Assembly: GCA_016870365.1 (NCBI GenBank)
Contig: VGBW01000008.1
Location: forward strand, 1-53,235
From: Actinomycetota bacterium
Lineage (GTDB): Bacteria > Actinomycetota > Actinomycetes > Nanopelagicales > Nanopelagicaceae
Reading direction: 5' to 3'
Length of the DNA: 53,235 bases
Within the stretch, counting starts at the first letter, position 1, and each line of letters opens with the position of its first letter. The position numbers and the translations under genes are program-made. Shown here piece by piece: positions 1-8,704 of the stretch. A model generated the notes under the pieces. The model was not told the DNA's origin and ran no database searches. It worked only from the letters and a program-made list of their open reading frames with translations.

Positions 1-373
1 GCGTCCCTCCGGTGTGACCAAGGCCTCTCCCTGAAAGTTGTGGAACAGCGGCCCCACAAGCTGCCACTAAAGGCGCTAGTGGAAGTGTGATTTTGTCTCC
101 CACGCCACCAGTTGAATGTTTATCAACAGTTGGAATACCAAGGTTTTCCCAGTTCATTTTCTCACCACTATTAATCATGGCATCGGTCCAACGAGATATC
201 TCACGCATGTTCATACCATTCAAGAGTATTGCCATTAAGAGCGCTGATACCTGTTCATCAGCTACTACTCCACGGGTGTAGGCATCGACAATCCAGTCAA
301 TCTGTGAATCACTTAGTTCATTTCTATCACGCTTTGTCGAAATTATTTCGACAGCATCAAAGGCTTCACTCAT
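1..373 (-). CDS. deoA: Thymidine phosphorylase, N-terminal part (cut by window edge)
   Basis: I read this frame from the reverse strand: it starts at ATG 373 and runs off the window without a stop, giving about 124 residues. The helical N-terminus is followed by the pyrimidine-phosphorylase signature DKHSTGGVGDKITLPLAP and then SGRGLGHTGGT, the phosphate and substrate loops of the DeoA/Pdp family. The family splits thymidine or deoxyuridine (sometimes uridine) with phosphate into base and (deoxy)ribose-1-phosphate in the cytoplasm. It is the last visible gene of a leftward operon, 4 nt after the cdd stop, so deaminated cytidines made by Cdd are its likely substrate. Thymidine against general pyrimidine-nucleoside specificity cannot be decided from this fragment. 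Confidence 0.9.
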   Translation of the reverse strand, partial: MSEAFDAVEIISTKRDRNELSDSQIDWIVDAYTRGVVADEQVSALLMAILLNGMNMREISRWTDAMINSGEKMNWENLGIPTVDKHSTGGVGDKITLPLAPLVAACGAAVPQLSGRGLGHTGGT

Positions 374-377
374 GATC

Positions 378-770
378 TTACTTTTTCTGATCTAAATCAT
401 CAGGACCAAATCCCCAAGGAAGCATCACTGACATAGGCTGGGCTCCAGAGGGAGTTAATAGTTGAAGTTCATCTCCGCCGTGCTCAAATAGCAGTTGGCG
501 ACAACGCCCACAAGGTGAGAGAAGCTCACCTTTGCCATCAACGCAGAGGGCAGCAACTAGTCTTCCTCCACCACTCATTATTAAGTTTGAAACCATCGAG
601 CACTCGGCGCAGAGCGTTAGCCCATAGCTAGCATTCTCAACATTGCATCCACTAACTATTCGTCCATCACTGACTAAGCCAGCCGCCCCAACCGGAAAAC
701 TAGAATAAGGGGCATATGCAAATTTAGATGCAAGTATTGCCTCATCTTGCAATAACTTCCAATCGATCAT
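378..770 (-). CDS. cdd: Cytidine deaminase
   Basis: A 130-residue homotetrameric-type cytidine deaminase that converts cytidine/deoxycytidine to uridine/deoxyuridine. The zinc and catalytic motifs are visible: CAEC (catalytic Glu next to a zinc Cys) and PCGRCRQ (two further zinc Cys), plus the YAPYSSFPVGAA substrate segment near the N-terminus. I chose the ATG at 770 over the in-frame upstream codon at 809. The shorter form begins where the family normally begins, has AGGAGA 6 nt upstream, and does not overlap the upstream gene that ends at 778. It sits between the aldolase fusion and deoA, consistent with pyrimidine-nucleoside salvage. Confidence 0.93.
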   Translation of the reverse strand: MIDWKLLQDEAILASKFAYAPYSSFPVGAAGLVSDGRIVSGCNVENASYGLTLCAECSMVSNLIMSGGGRLVAALCVDGKGELLSPCGRCRQLLFEHGGDELQLLTPSGAQPMSVMLPWGFGPDDLDQKK

Positions 771-777
771 GGCTCTC

Positions 778-2745
778 CTATCTTGGAAATCCTGCGGCCA
801 CTCCGCCATCTACGGGAATCACTGCGCCAGTGGTCCGTGAAGATTCTTCCGAAAGTAAATGAGCAGCGCTGCGAGCAACATCAATGGATCGAACCCTTGT
901 TTTGAGAATATTGCGCTTGGCATAGAAATCCTCAAGTTCCTCAGGCTTAACACCATGTTCCTTGGCTCTCTGCTCGCGAATTCCACCCTCCCAGAGTTTG
1001 CTGTTATCAAATACCGCATCAGGATTTAGTGCATTGGCTCTAACTCCAATAGCTCCGCCCTCCAGTGCTGCAATTCTCATCAATTGAATCATCCCTGCCT
1101 TTGAAACTGAATATCCGCCAAAGCCAGCGCCGGGTGCAAAAGCATTTTTACTGGCGATATAAACCAGCGATCCCCCCATCCCCTGTCTCCGCATTGTGCG
1201 CATCGAGTGTTTTGTTAATAGGAATGAACTTGTCAGATTTACCTCCAAGCCTCTTCGCCACTGAGAAGAATCAAGATCCTCCAAAGACCCAGAGAGGCCA
1301 ATTCCAGCATTTAGAACTACGCCATCAAGTCCACCGAAATTATCTATGGTTTCTTCTAGAGTCTTTCTCACCACATCCTCATCGCTTTGATCTCCCTGGA
1401 CTAAAAGAGGCTTTGCATACTTTCCCGCTACAAATTCGGTTTCGGTCTGAGCAAGTCCCTCTAGATCGAGGTCAGCTAGAACTAGATTTGCTCCAAGTGA
1501 TCCAAGGTGGAGAGCAATTCCACGTCCGATTCCACTACCTGCTCCGGTAACAATAAAAATATTACCCATCATCTGCGGAGCCTTAGGTTTGAGTTTTAGT
1601 TTGTAGAGTTCCATGGGCCAGTAGTCGAAACCGAATATTTCACTATCAGGCAGAGTTCTAGGTCTTGGAAAAGAATCCACTACCTTTGAGCCGACGCTAT
1701 GGGTGTGGAAGGCAATGTCTGCCAACATATTTGTCTCACTAATTGAAGCTCCCGCACCAATCATCCCAATCCCTGGAGTCAGAAATACCCTTGGATCACT
1801 TCCGTGACTGGAATAACCCTGCGGCAGTGAAGATTTGTTCGCTTCAAAATATGCTTCATACCGTGCTCTATAGGAATCAACGGCAGTATCCACCTTATCT
1901 GGAGTCAAGATGCAAGACCAAGGTCTGATTCGTAGCATATGGTCAGCGCTAGCCGCCCCGGCTGCAACGACTTTATCTAAGTCTTGTCGATCTGAAATCT
2001 CTCGAAGTCTTCTATCAACTCGCAATACTTGTTTCTTCCCAATCTTTCCGCGTAGATGAAGCAAAAGTTCTCGAATTTGCTCTTGGCCTAGATCTTGATG
2101 GACAAATTCTGCTTTTGGCTTACTCTTTAGAGTTTCCAAGAAATCATTGGCCTTACCAACTGCCTCAAGGGTCTTTTCATAGCACCTCTGGCTATCATCG
2201 TCCCAAACAATTAGACCGTGATGAGCCAGCACTACCCCTTGATAGTCCTTTAATTCACTGACAAGTTTGGATAATCTAAATCCCGGTCTAATCCACTCAA
2301 CATAAGCAAAGCCTTCACCGAGTGCATCACCAACGGCATCTACGCCATCTTCATGATTAGTCAGTGCACAGATGGCATCTGCATGAACATGGTCTATATG
2401 CTTGGCAGGAAGGAAAGCATGTAGCAAAGTTTCAATTGAGGGGCGACGCGCACTGGGATCAACTAGAGCTCTGGTGACAAAATCGACCATCGTGTCATCA
2501 TCTAGATCGCCTCGAGACTTAAGGGCTGATAACTCATCAAGATATAAGGCGGGGTAATCAACGGCCTCTCCATACTGCATGTCTGCCCCTGAGCCCTTGA
2601 CCCATAGGACAGAACGATTGCGACCCAGATAGTCAGTTATCTCACCCTTGGCAGAGGTGTTCCCACCACCGTAGACCACGAGTGACTGATCAGCTCCAAT
2701 TAACTTGGAACGAGTTACCAATTCCTCCAAATCTGGATACTTCAC
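778..2745 (-). CDS. Class II aldolase / short-chain dehydrogenase fusion (RhaD/YuxG type)
   Basis: A 655-residue two-domain enzyme. Residues 1-350 are a class II (zinc) aldolase: GGGNTSAKG at 26-34 for phosphate, E105 in PSIETLLHA, and zinc-ligand candidates H119, H121 and H175/H176. Residues about 394-655 are an SDR with TGAGSGIG at 400-407, S532, Y545 and K549. In rhamnose degraders this architecture cleaves rhamnulose-1-phosphate to DHAP and lactaldehyde and oxidises the aldehyde. Here there are no rhamnose genes. It overlaps mtnA by 4 nt (GTGA), which points to 5-methylthioribulose-1-phosphate or 5-deoxyribulose-1-phosphate (perhaps ribulose-1-phosphate) as substrate, giving DHAP plus a C2 aldehyde handled by the SDR. 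The domain calls are firm; the substrate is inferred. The start codon is GTG. Confidence 0.85.
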   Translation of the reverse strand: MKYPDLEELVTRSKLIGADQSLVVYGGGNTSAKGEITDYLGRNRSVLWVKGSGADMQYGEAVDYPALYLDELSALKSRGDLDDDTMVDFVTRALVDPSARRPSIETLLHAFLPAKHIDHVHADAICALTNHEDGVDAVGDALGEGFAYVEWIRPGFRLSKLVSELKDYQGVVLAHHGLIVWDDDSQRCYEKTLEAVGKANDFLETLKSKPKAEFVHQDLGQEQIRELLLHLRGKIGKKQVLRVDRRLREISDRQDLDKVVAAGAASADHMLRIRPWSCILTPDKVDTAVDSYRARYEAYFEANKSSLPQGYSSHGSDPRVFLTPGIGMIGAGASISETNMLADIAFHTHSVGSKVVDSFPRPRTLPDSEIFGFDYWPMELYKLKLKPKAPQMMGNIFIVTGAGSGIGRGIALHLGSLGANLVLADLDLEGLAQTETEFVAGKYAKPLLVQGDQSDEDVVRKTLEETIDNFGGLDGVVLNAGIGLSGSLEDLDSSQWRRGLEVNLTSSFLLTKHSMRTMRRQGMGGSLVYIASKNAFAPGAGFGGYSVSKAGMIQLMRIAALEGGAIGVRANALNPDAVFDNSKLWEGGIREQRAKEHGVKPEELEDFYAKRNILKTRVRSIDVARSAAHLLSEESSRTTGAVIPVDGGVAAGFPR

Positions 2746-3752
2746 AGCCTCTCCCCTTTGCTAATCTCATAAACGCACTTCTCAGTAACAATAGCGGTGA
2801 TATATCTAGCTAAAGTCACATCAAATGCTGGGTTATAGCTCCTTGCCCCAAGAGGGGCAACGCTCTTTCCAGCAAAGTGAGTGACCTCGCTATCTGCTCT
2901 AAATTCAATCTCTATCTCTTCTCCGCTGGCAAGTGATCTATCAATTGTTGACTCTGGAGCGACTACTAGAAATGGAACACCACATTCTTTAGCAGCAATC
3001 GCTACTCCGAGTGATCCTATCTTGTTGGCGCTATCACCATTTCTGGCGATGCGATCTGCTCCAATCAATACCGCATCAACTAGACCTGAAAAGAGCGCGC
3101 TAGCTGCAGCCCCATCAGGAAGGATCCGATATTCAATGCCTGCCTCACTTAACTCCCAAGCAGTTAATCGAGAGCCTTGCAAGAGAGGGCGGGTCTCATC
3201 GGCAAGAACTTCTTGGACATATCCCTGCTCACCTAATTCTCGGATTACTCCAAGGGCCGTTCCCCAATCACTAGTTGCCAAAGATCCGGTGTTGCAATGG
3301 GTAAGAATTCGAAGTTTCTTTCTTCCACACTTTTCCAACAGATAGGCAGCCCCCCGTTTGCCCATCGCTCTATTTGCGAGGCCATCTGCTTGGCTAATGG
3401 CTAAAGCTGATTTCAAAACAGCGGCAGAACCTTGAGGCAAAAGCGGAGTAACTTGATCAACCCCCCAAGCCAGATTGACCGCAGTTGGGCGAGCAGCTCT
3501 TAGATCTGCAATTGCCTCACCTACCTTTACTTTGCTCCACCTCTTTTGCTCACTTCTAAGGGCGATCAGGGCCACCCCTAAAGCTCCAGCAACTCCCAGG
3601 GCGGGCGCTCCGCGAACAGCCAAGGTTTGGATTGCCTCAATTAACTCCTGATGGGTTCTTATGGTCAAGACTTTCTTCTCATGGGGCAGAAGGCGTTGAT
3701 CAATCAATATGATCGCCCCATCGCCTTCTTGGAGAAAATCAATGGTTCTCAC
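2742..3752 (-). CDS. mtnA: S-methyl-5-thioribose-1-phosphate isomerase family protein
   Basis: A 336-residue member of the MtnA/eIF2B-like aldose-1-phosphate isomerase family. It has RGAPALGVAGALG at 47-59, the catalytic Cys in HCNTG (C153), TRPLLQGSRLTAWEL at 187-201, and the catalytic Asp in GADRIARNGDSANKIGS (D233). The family isomerises 5-methylthioribose-1-phosphate to the ribulose form; close relatives act on 5-deoxyribose-1-phosphate or ribose-1,5-bisphosphate. It is the first gene of the leftward operon mtnA-aldolase/SDR-cdd-deoA. The start is GTG at 3752, with TAGACT six nt upstream and no Shine-Dalgarno, so the mRNA is probably leaderless. No classical downstream MtnB/C/D/E genes of the methionine salvage cycle are present in the window. 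Confidence 0.9.
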   Translation of the reverse strand: MRTIDFLQEGDGAIILIDQRLLPHEKKVLTIRTHQELIEAIQTLAVRGAPALGVAGALGVALIALRSEQKRWSKVKVGEAIADLRAARPTAVNLAWGVDQVTPLLPQGSAAVLKSALAISQADGLANRAMGKRGAAYLLEKCGRKKLRILTHCNTGSLATSDWGTALGVIRELGEQGYVQEVLADETRPLLQGSRLTAWELSEAGIEYRILPDGAAASALFSGLVDAVLIGADRIARNGDSANKIGSLGVAIAAKECGVPFLVVAPESTIDRSLASGEEIEIEFRADSEVTHFAGKSVAPLGARSYNPAFDVTLARYITAIVTEKCVYEISKGERL

Positions 3753-3758
3753 CTAAGC

Positions 3759-3764
3759 AGTCTA
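3759..3764 (-). promoter_or_regulatory. -10 box of a leaderless mtnA promoter
   Basis: Reverse-strand TAGACT lies 6 nt before the GTG of mtnA. The TANNNT-6/7 nt-start spacing is the usual pattern for leaderless actinobacterial genes and recurs at several genes in this window. Confidence 0.5.
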
Positions 3765-3816
3765 AAGCCAGAGTTGATACTTGGGAACCAGAGTTATGGC
3801 CGAAAATGGAAATAAG

Positions 3817-3830
3817 TCACAGAAATGTGA
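3817..3830. promoter_or_regulatory. Inverted repeat TCACA-N4-TGTGA in the divergent nucleoside intergenic region
   Basis: The sequence TCACAGAAATGTGA is a perfect 5-bp inverted repeat with a 4-nt spacer, followed at once by a second TGTGA. It lies 65 bp upstream of mtnA and about 180 bp upstream of the binding-protein gene. It could be a regulator half-site pair; the arm length is short enough for chance. Confidence 0.25.
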
Positions 3831-3948
3831 TGTGACACGGCGCATTTGGCATAGGCCAGTATTTCTCCTTGAAATCTGGCATGGATAGGATTCCCCGTAT
3901 CAGTGAGCCTCCCTGAAATAGTCACAAAAAGGAATCTATTTCCCCACT

Positions 3949-3967
3949 GGTAATCGATCGATTTACC
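3949..3967. promoter_or_regulatory. Palindromic operator candidate upstream of the nucleoside ABC operon
   Basis: A perfect 12-bp palindrome AATCGATCGATT (3952-3963) is flanked by GGT and TACC, making a nearly symmetric 19-bp element about 45 bp before the binding-protein start. Position and symmetry fit an operator for a dimeric regulator controlling the transport and salvage operon. The regulator family is not identifiable from the sequence. Confidence 0.45.
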
Positions 3968-4009
3968 CTCGGGCATACCTCAATGCCAGAGATCTTTGAG
4001 AGGAGATTC

Positions 4010-5041
4010 ATGATTAAGCGCGTGATATCTGTAGCGGCTGTAGTAGCACTTACAGCTCTAGGCTTTGCGGCCCCCTCCAAAGCAGCATCGGAAAGTGATT
4101 GCGGTACCGGAAAACTTTTCTGCATCGGCCTGGTGACTGATACTGGAAAAGTTGATGACAAATCATTTAACCAATCTGCTTGGACTGGTGCAAAGTTAGC
4201 GGCAAAAGTCAATGGTGGTTTCGCTAAGTACATTGAAACCACAGATCCAAAAGACTATGGCACAAATATCGGCCAGTTTGCAAGCAAGAAATACAATGTA
4301 ATTATCGGCGTTGGCTTCCTCATGGCAGAGGCCATGACTAAAGCTGCTGCTGACTACCCAAAGATTAAGTTCATTGGAGTAGATCAATTCCAGGGAGCTA
4401 CGATTCCTAATCTAACTGGCCTAGTTTTCCCAGAAGATAAGGCCGGCTTCCTTGCAGGATATCTAGCTGGACACCTAACAAAGACTGGTAAGACTGGTGC
4501 AGTTCTTGGAACTGACCTTGTTCCACCAGTTCGTTACTTCGGAGAGGGATACCGCAACGGCGTTGCATATGCTGCCAAGGAACTCGGCAAGAAGTATCCG
4601 GCTTCCAAATTGATCTATCACGCTCCAGATAACGCATTTAATGACCCAGCATGGGGTGGAACAACTGCTCAGCAGCTTCTCTCCCAGGGTTATGACGTCA
4701 TCTTCGGCGCAGGCGGAAACACTGGAAACGGTGCCCTACTTCGCGTTGCCAAGAAGAAGGGTGCATATTGCATCGGCGTTGATAGCGATCAATGGGGAAC
4801 AGTTCCTGAGGCTCGTCCTTGCCTTGTCACTTCAGCAATGAAGTTGATTGATAAGGGCGTTGCTGCGGTTATCGCCTCCATCGTTGATGGAAGCTCTAAC
4901 GGCGGAAACTATTTTGGAGCTGTTGGACTGGCTCCTCTGCATGATTTCGCAAAGAAAGTTCCTGCTGCTTATCAGGCTAAGTTGAAGGCAATCACTCCAA
5001 AGGTTCTAAATGGAACCGTTAAGACCGGAGTTAAGCTCTAA
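4010..5041 (+). CDS. BMP-family nucleoside-binding protein of ABC transporter
   Basis: About 343 residues. A Sec signal peptide (Lys-Arg, a hydrophobic stretch, then AAPSKAAS) leads into a BMP/PnrA-like substrate-binding domain with FCIGLVTDTGKVDDKSFNQSAW, the binding-pocket segment of the family that captures purine and other nucleosides. I moved the start to ATG 4010 because AGGAGA lies just upstream; the in-frame ATG at 3983 precedes that Shine-Dalgarno. Unlike most Gram-positive BMP proteins, there is no lipobox Cys at the end of the signal peptide; the first Cys is well inside the mature chain. It heads the operon with two permeases and an ATPase. Confidence 0.9.
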   Translation: MIKRVISVAAVVALTALGFAAPSKAASESDCGTGKLFCIGLVTDTGKVDDKSFNQSAWTGAKLAAKVNGGFAKYIETTDPKDYGTNIGQFASKKYNVIIGVGFLMAEAMTKAAADYPKIKFIGVDQFQGATIPNLTGLVFPEDKAGFLAGYLAGHLTKTGKTGAVLGTDLVPPVRYFGEGYRNGVAYAAKELGKKYPASKLIYHAPDNAFNDPAWGGTTAQQLLSQGYDVIFGAGGNTGNGALLRVAKKKGAYCIGVDSDQWGTVPEARPCLVTSAMKLIDKGVAAVIASIVDGSSNGGNYFGAVGLAPLHDFAKKVPAAYQAKLKAITPKVLNGTVKTGVKL

Positions 5042-5064
5042 GACTTGAATAAGGCTATGAAGAG

Positions 5065-5105
5065 AGGGAGATACGCCTTTAATTCTAGAAGGGGCGTATC
5101 TCCCT
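5065..5105 (+). terminator. Intercistronic hairpin between binding protein and permease
   Basis: A 13-bp perfect stem, AGGGAGATACGCC (5065-5077) with GGCGTATCTCCCT (5093-5105), has a 15-nt loop and only a short T run. It sits in the 109-nt gap after the binding-protein gene. Such hairpins commonly stabilise or terminate most messages, so that more binding protein than permease is made. Confidence 0.7.
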
Positions 5106-5150
5106 TTAGGTCAGAAGAGTGACTCAATTCGAAGATCATCGGAGTAGGTT

Positions 5151-6215
5151 GTGGATGCTAAGCAAGGTAGAAAACTTGATTTCAGCCCTATTCTAGTTCC
5201 GCTATTATCAATTGTTGTCGCTTTGGAATTTGGTGGCATCTTAGTTCTTGTTCAAGGGATAAATCCCCTTCTGGCTTATGAAGTCTTATTCACCACTGCC
5301 TTTGGTTCCTTTGATGGAATCGCAATCACTCTTGCCAAAGCCACTCCTTTGATCCTTAGTGGCTTGGCAGTAGCGATATGCCTTAGAGCAGGATTATTCA
5401 ATATCGGGGCTCAAGGCCAATTAATCTCTGGCGCCCTGGCCTCTGCATGGGCTGGATATACCTTCGTTGGCCTGCCTGCTCTGGTTCATGTCCCACTAGC
5501 TCTGATTTTTGGCGCGTTTTTTGGCGCCCTCGTGGCGCTAGTCGCAGGAGTGCTAAAGGCCTACCGCGGAGTTCACGAAGTTATTACAACCATCATGTTA
5601 AATAGCATCGTCATCGCTCTTTCTGATTATCTAACTAGCAACCCTTTTAAAGAGCCTGATCAGCCGCTTACTAGAACGCCAAAGATTCAAGATTCAGCCC
5701 AGATGCCGGACTTATTGGGCCTACCATTGGGATTCTTTCTAGCTATCGGCCTGTCCATCACGCTCTGGTGGATCATGAAAAATACCACCACTGGTTTTAG
5801 TATTGAAACGATTGGAAGAAATAAGAATGCTGGCTGGTATGCCGGAATCTCGGTAAAGAAAACCGTCATGTTAAGCATGCTAATTGGCGGAGCCGTGGCT
5901 GGCGTTGCTGGAGCAGTAGAAACCTTAAGCATTGTTGGAAGATTTGAGCCAGCTTTTAACGCCGGCCTCGGATTTGATGGAATTACCGTGGCCTTTCTTG
6001 GAAGAGCTAATCCGCTTGGAGTTATCCCTGCTGCAATTCTCATTGGTGGAATGAGAGCAAGTGCTTCGACTGTGCAATTTGAGGCAGGAGCGGCCCCTGA
6101 GTTAGTTGACCTACTTCTAGCAATGATTTTGTTCTTTGTCACTGCACCATTACTTGCGAAATTCTTTAAGAATCGCAAAGAGAGTGTAGCTATGACGAGT
6201 GGATGGAGCAATTAA
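5151..6215 (+). CDS. Nucleoside ABC transporter permease (YufP/NupP type)
   Basis: A 354-residue membrane protein with about 8-10 hydrophobic helices and the BPD_transp_2 core. It has SGLAVAICLRAGLFNIGAQGQ near residues 75-95, which is characteristic of permeases paired with BMP proteins, and a conserved region near GAVAGVAGAVE. It forms half of the membrane channel for nucleoside uptake. The start is GTG at 5151 with GGAG upstream. Its stop overlaps the next permease start by one base (TAATG), so the two are translationally coupled. The gene belongs to the rightward operon after the hairpin. Confidence 0.92.
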   Translation: MDAKQGRKLDFSPILVPLLSIVVALEFGGILVLVQGINPLLAYEVLFTTAFGSFDGIAITLAKATPLILSGLAVAICLRAGLFNIGAQGQLISGALASAWAGYTFVGLPALVHVPLALIFGAFFGALVALVAGVLKAYRGVHEVITTIMLNSIVIALSDYLTSNPFKEPDQPLTRTPKIQDSAQMPDLLGLPLGFFLAIGLSITLWWIMKNTTTGFSIETIGRNKNAGWYAGISVKKTVMLSMLIGGAVAGVAGAVETLSIVGRFEPAFNAGLGFDGITVAFLGRANPLGVIPAAILIGGMRASASTVQFEAGAAPELVDLLLAMILFFVTAPLLAKFFKNRKESVAMTSGWSN

Positions 6216-7195
6216 TGAAACTTCGCACTAGTCACTATATAACTCTTGCATTCCTTGTAGTCTTTACATATTTCTATCGTAAGGATGGATTGGTAGCCAC
6301 TTCAGTTCTCTACACCGCAATTCAATTTGCACTCCCCTTAGCCCTTGCCGCAATGGTCGGTGTGATGTGTGAGCGGACTGGAGTTGTAAACATCGGCATT
6401 GAAGGAACGATGTTATTCTCAGCATTTACTGCCTTCTTTGCAGGGGCGATCATGAAAGATACAGTTCAAGGGATGTTTGTTGGCGTCTTCACCGGTGCGA
6501 TGATGGGGCTGCTCCTGGCCCTCATGGCAGTTAGTTGGAAGATGAATCAGATTATTGCTGGGGTGATTATCAATATTTTGGCAGCCGGCATCACTTCCTT
6601 TTACTACCGCCAAAACTACTCAATCCCCGCAACGCTCCACCCCATTGATCTTCCAGTGGTTGGAGCCTGGCCCATACTTGGTCCAGTCCTTTCATTCCAT
6701 GGACCGATTACCTACTTCGGAATCCTCTTTATCCTGGCTCTCTGGTTTGCGCTCTATAAGACCTCATGGGGATTACGCTCTCGAGCGGTTGGTGAACAAC
6801 CAGCAAGTGCTGATACTGCAGGAGTCTCGGTCACAAGACTGCGCTATATGAATGTAACTATTGCTGGAGCAGTAGGTGGGCTTGCTGGTTCTTATCTAGC
6901 TCTTGAAGCAGTAGGAATATTTGAGCGAGGATTTACCGCAGGAAAAGGCTTTACCGCCCTTGCCATCATGATCTTTGGTAGATGGAATCCACTTGGAGCA
7001 CTTGCTGCCGCGCTGTTTTTTGGATTGACTCAAGCTGTCACTAATCAATTAATGATTGATGAGGTAGTAGAAATTCCTCCACAATTCATAACCATGCTTC
7101 CCTATATCTTAACAATTCTCGTCCTGGCTATCTCTGCCGGAAAGGTTCGCCCTCCTGCTGCTGAGGGCATTGCATATGAGAAGGAGAAGTCATGA
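6215..7195 (+). CDS. Nucleoside ABC transporter permease (YufQ/NupQ type)
   Basis: A membrane permease of about 326 residues with many hydrophobic segments and the family motif ERTGVVNIGIEGTMLFSAF near residues 50-70, followed by helices ending in a short cytoplasmic tail. It partners the preceding permease. I set the start at ATG 6215, not the in-frame ATG at 6203, because GGAG lies 6 nt before it and this gives the TAATG junction typical of the operon. Its stop overlaps the ATPase start (ATGA). Confidence 0.92.
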   Translation: MKLRTSHYITLAFLVVFTYFYRKDGLVATSVLYTAIQFALPLALAAMVGVMCERTGVVNIGIEGTMLFSAFTAFFAGAIMKDTVQGMFVGVFTGAMMGLLLALMAVSWKMNQIIAGVIINILAAGITSFYYRQNYSIPATLHPIDLPVVGAWPILGPVLSFHGPITYFGILFILALWFALYKTSWGLRSRAVGEQPASADTAGVSVTRLRYMNVTIAGAVGGLAGSYLALEAVGIFERGFTAGKGFTALAIMIFGRWNPLGALAAALFFGLTQAVTNQLMIDEVVEIPPQFITMLPYILTILVLAISAGKVRPPAAEGIAYEKEKS

Positions 7196-8700
7196 ACACT
7201 CTTCTAGAAATTGAGGGTGTCAGCAAGAGGTTTGGTGCAGTAATTGCCAATGAGAATATCTCGCTAACTGTTAAAGGGGGCGAGATTCTGGCTCTTCTTG
7301 GTGAAAATGGCGCTGGGAAATCAACTTTAGTTAAGGCGGTCTTTGGTCTAGTAAGGCCGGATTCTGGCACCATAAAAATTGATGGCATTGTCATGGAAAG
7401 TAGTGACACGGCAGCAGCAATCGCCCGTGGCGTAGGGATGGTGCATCAGCATTTTCAACTAGTTCCCGTGATGAGCGTTACTGAGAACCTAATTCTAGGA
7501 GATGAACCAAAGAGATTTGGCGTTCTAAACATCAAGCGAGCAAGAGCTGAAGTCTTGAGTCTTTCAGAAAAATACGGCCTTGAGGTTGATCCCGATGCCA
7601 TCATCGAAGATCTTCCGGTGGGAATGGCTCAAAGAGTTGAGATTCTGAAAGCCCTTAGACGCGATGTTAAGTTGCTGATTCTGGATGAACCAACTGCAGT
7701 TCTAACTCCTCAAGAAACCGATGAACTACTTGAAGTTCTAAGAAATCTTGCCAAGCGTGGGGTTGGGATCCTATTTATCACCCATAAATTACGTGAGGTC
7801 ATGGCCGTTGCCGATCGAATCGCTGTTCTGCGCGATGGGAAGCTAATGGGAACTACCACTCCAAAGGAAAGTAGTGAATCCAAGCTAGCTCAGATGATGG
7901 TAGGCCGTGAGGTTGTCCTCCGAGTGGAAAAGGGCCCAGGCAAGCCCAAAGAGGTCCTTCTTGCCGTTAGGAATCTTAAGGTTATTGATGACAGAAAACT
8001 CGAAGCAGTTAGGGATTTATCCCTTGAAGTTCATGCTGGTGAAATCTTGGGTATTGCAGGTGTTGAGGGAAATGGCCAGAGAGAGTTAGTTGAAGCAATT
8101 TGTAGCATGCGTCCTCGCTCAAGCGGAGAGGTAATGGTCAAAGGCCAAGTGATTCCAAATCTAAGTCCTAGAGCAGCACACTTGGCAGGGGTATCTCATA
8201 TTCCTGAAGACCGAGAGAAGCATGGGCTAGTAACTTCTTATTCAATTGCCGATAATTTGGTTTTGAATAGATTTGATCAGGCACCTTTTGCCAATGGTTG
8301 GATTAGAAATCTAGAAAAAGTTGCCAATAATGGCGAGGCCCTTGTTGAGAAATTTGATATCAGGGCTCCAAACGCTTCTCTATCTGCAGACTCACTATCT
8401 GGCGGAAATAAGCAGAAGGTTGTCGTTGCCCGAGAACTAAGTCAGCAACTAGATGTAGTTGTTGCATCTCAACCCACAAGAGGAATTGATGTGGGATCAA
8501 TTGAATTTATCCACAATCAACTAATTTCTGCTCGCGATGCTGGGGCTGCCGTTCTCTTGGTTTCAGCAGAGCTAGATGAGATCCTCTCACTGGCTGACAG
8601 AATCGCAGTCATCTCTAATGGCAAGATCGTTGCTACATTTGGTTCTAAAGAGGCAGATAGAAATACCATCGGCCGATTGATGGCCGGCCTGGCATCCTGA
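7192..8700 (+). CDS. Nucleoside ABC transporter ATPase, two nucleotide-binding domains
   Basis: A 502-residue tandem ATPase of the NupO/RbsA class. Domain 1 has Walker A GENGAGKST (37-45), a modified signature LPVGM (141-145) and Walker B LLILDEP (161-167). Domain 2 has a degenerate P-loop GVEGNGQRE (290-298), the canonical signature LSGGN (402-406) and an altered Walker B (VVVASQPTRGID). One active and one degenerate site is normal for this class. It drives uptake through the two upstream permeases. GAAGGAGA precedes the ATG, which overlaps the permease stop. Confidence 0.95.
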   Translation: MNTLLEIEGVSKRFGAVIANENISLTVKGGEILALLGENGAGKSTLVKAVFGLVRPDSGTIKIDGIVMESSDTAAAIARGVGMVHQHFQLVPVMSVTENLILGDEPKRFGVLNIKRARAEVLSLSEKYGLEVDPDAIIEDLPVGMAQRVEILKALRRDVKLLILDEPTAVLTPQETDELLEVLRNLAKRGVGILFITHKLREVMAVADRIAVLRDGKLMGTTTPKESSESKLAQMMVGREVVLRVEKGPGKPKEVLLAVRNLKVIDDRKLEAVRDLSLEVHAGEILGIAGVEGNGQRELVEAICSMRPRSSGEVMVKGQVIPNLSPRAAHLAGVSHIPEDREKHGLVTSYSIADNLVLNRFDQAPFANGWIRNLEKVANNGEALVEKFDIRAPNASLSADSLSGGNKQKVVVARELSQQLDVVVASQPTRGIDVGSIEFIHNQLISARDAGAAVLLVSAELDEILSLADRIAVISNGKIVATFGSKEADRNTIGRLMAGLAS

Positions 8701-8704
8701 TTCG

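Noticed and set aside
2881-3345. 154-residue + strand reading frame
   Set aside because: It is antisense to mtnA, Ser/Pro/Ala-rich with no family features, whereas mtnA carries all catalytic motifs.
3983-4009. Nine-residue N-terminal extension of the BMP protein
   Set aside because: It would place charged residues before the signal peptide and encode the AGGAGA ribosome-binding site within the protein.
5687-6211. 174-residue - strand reading frame
   Set aside because: It mirrors the conserved permease gene on the + strand; composition is that of an antisense shadow.
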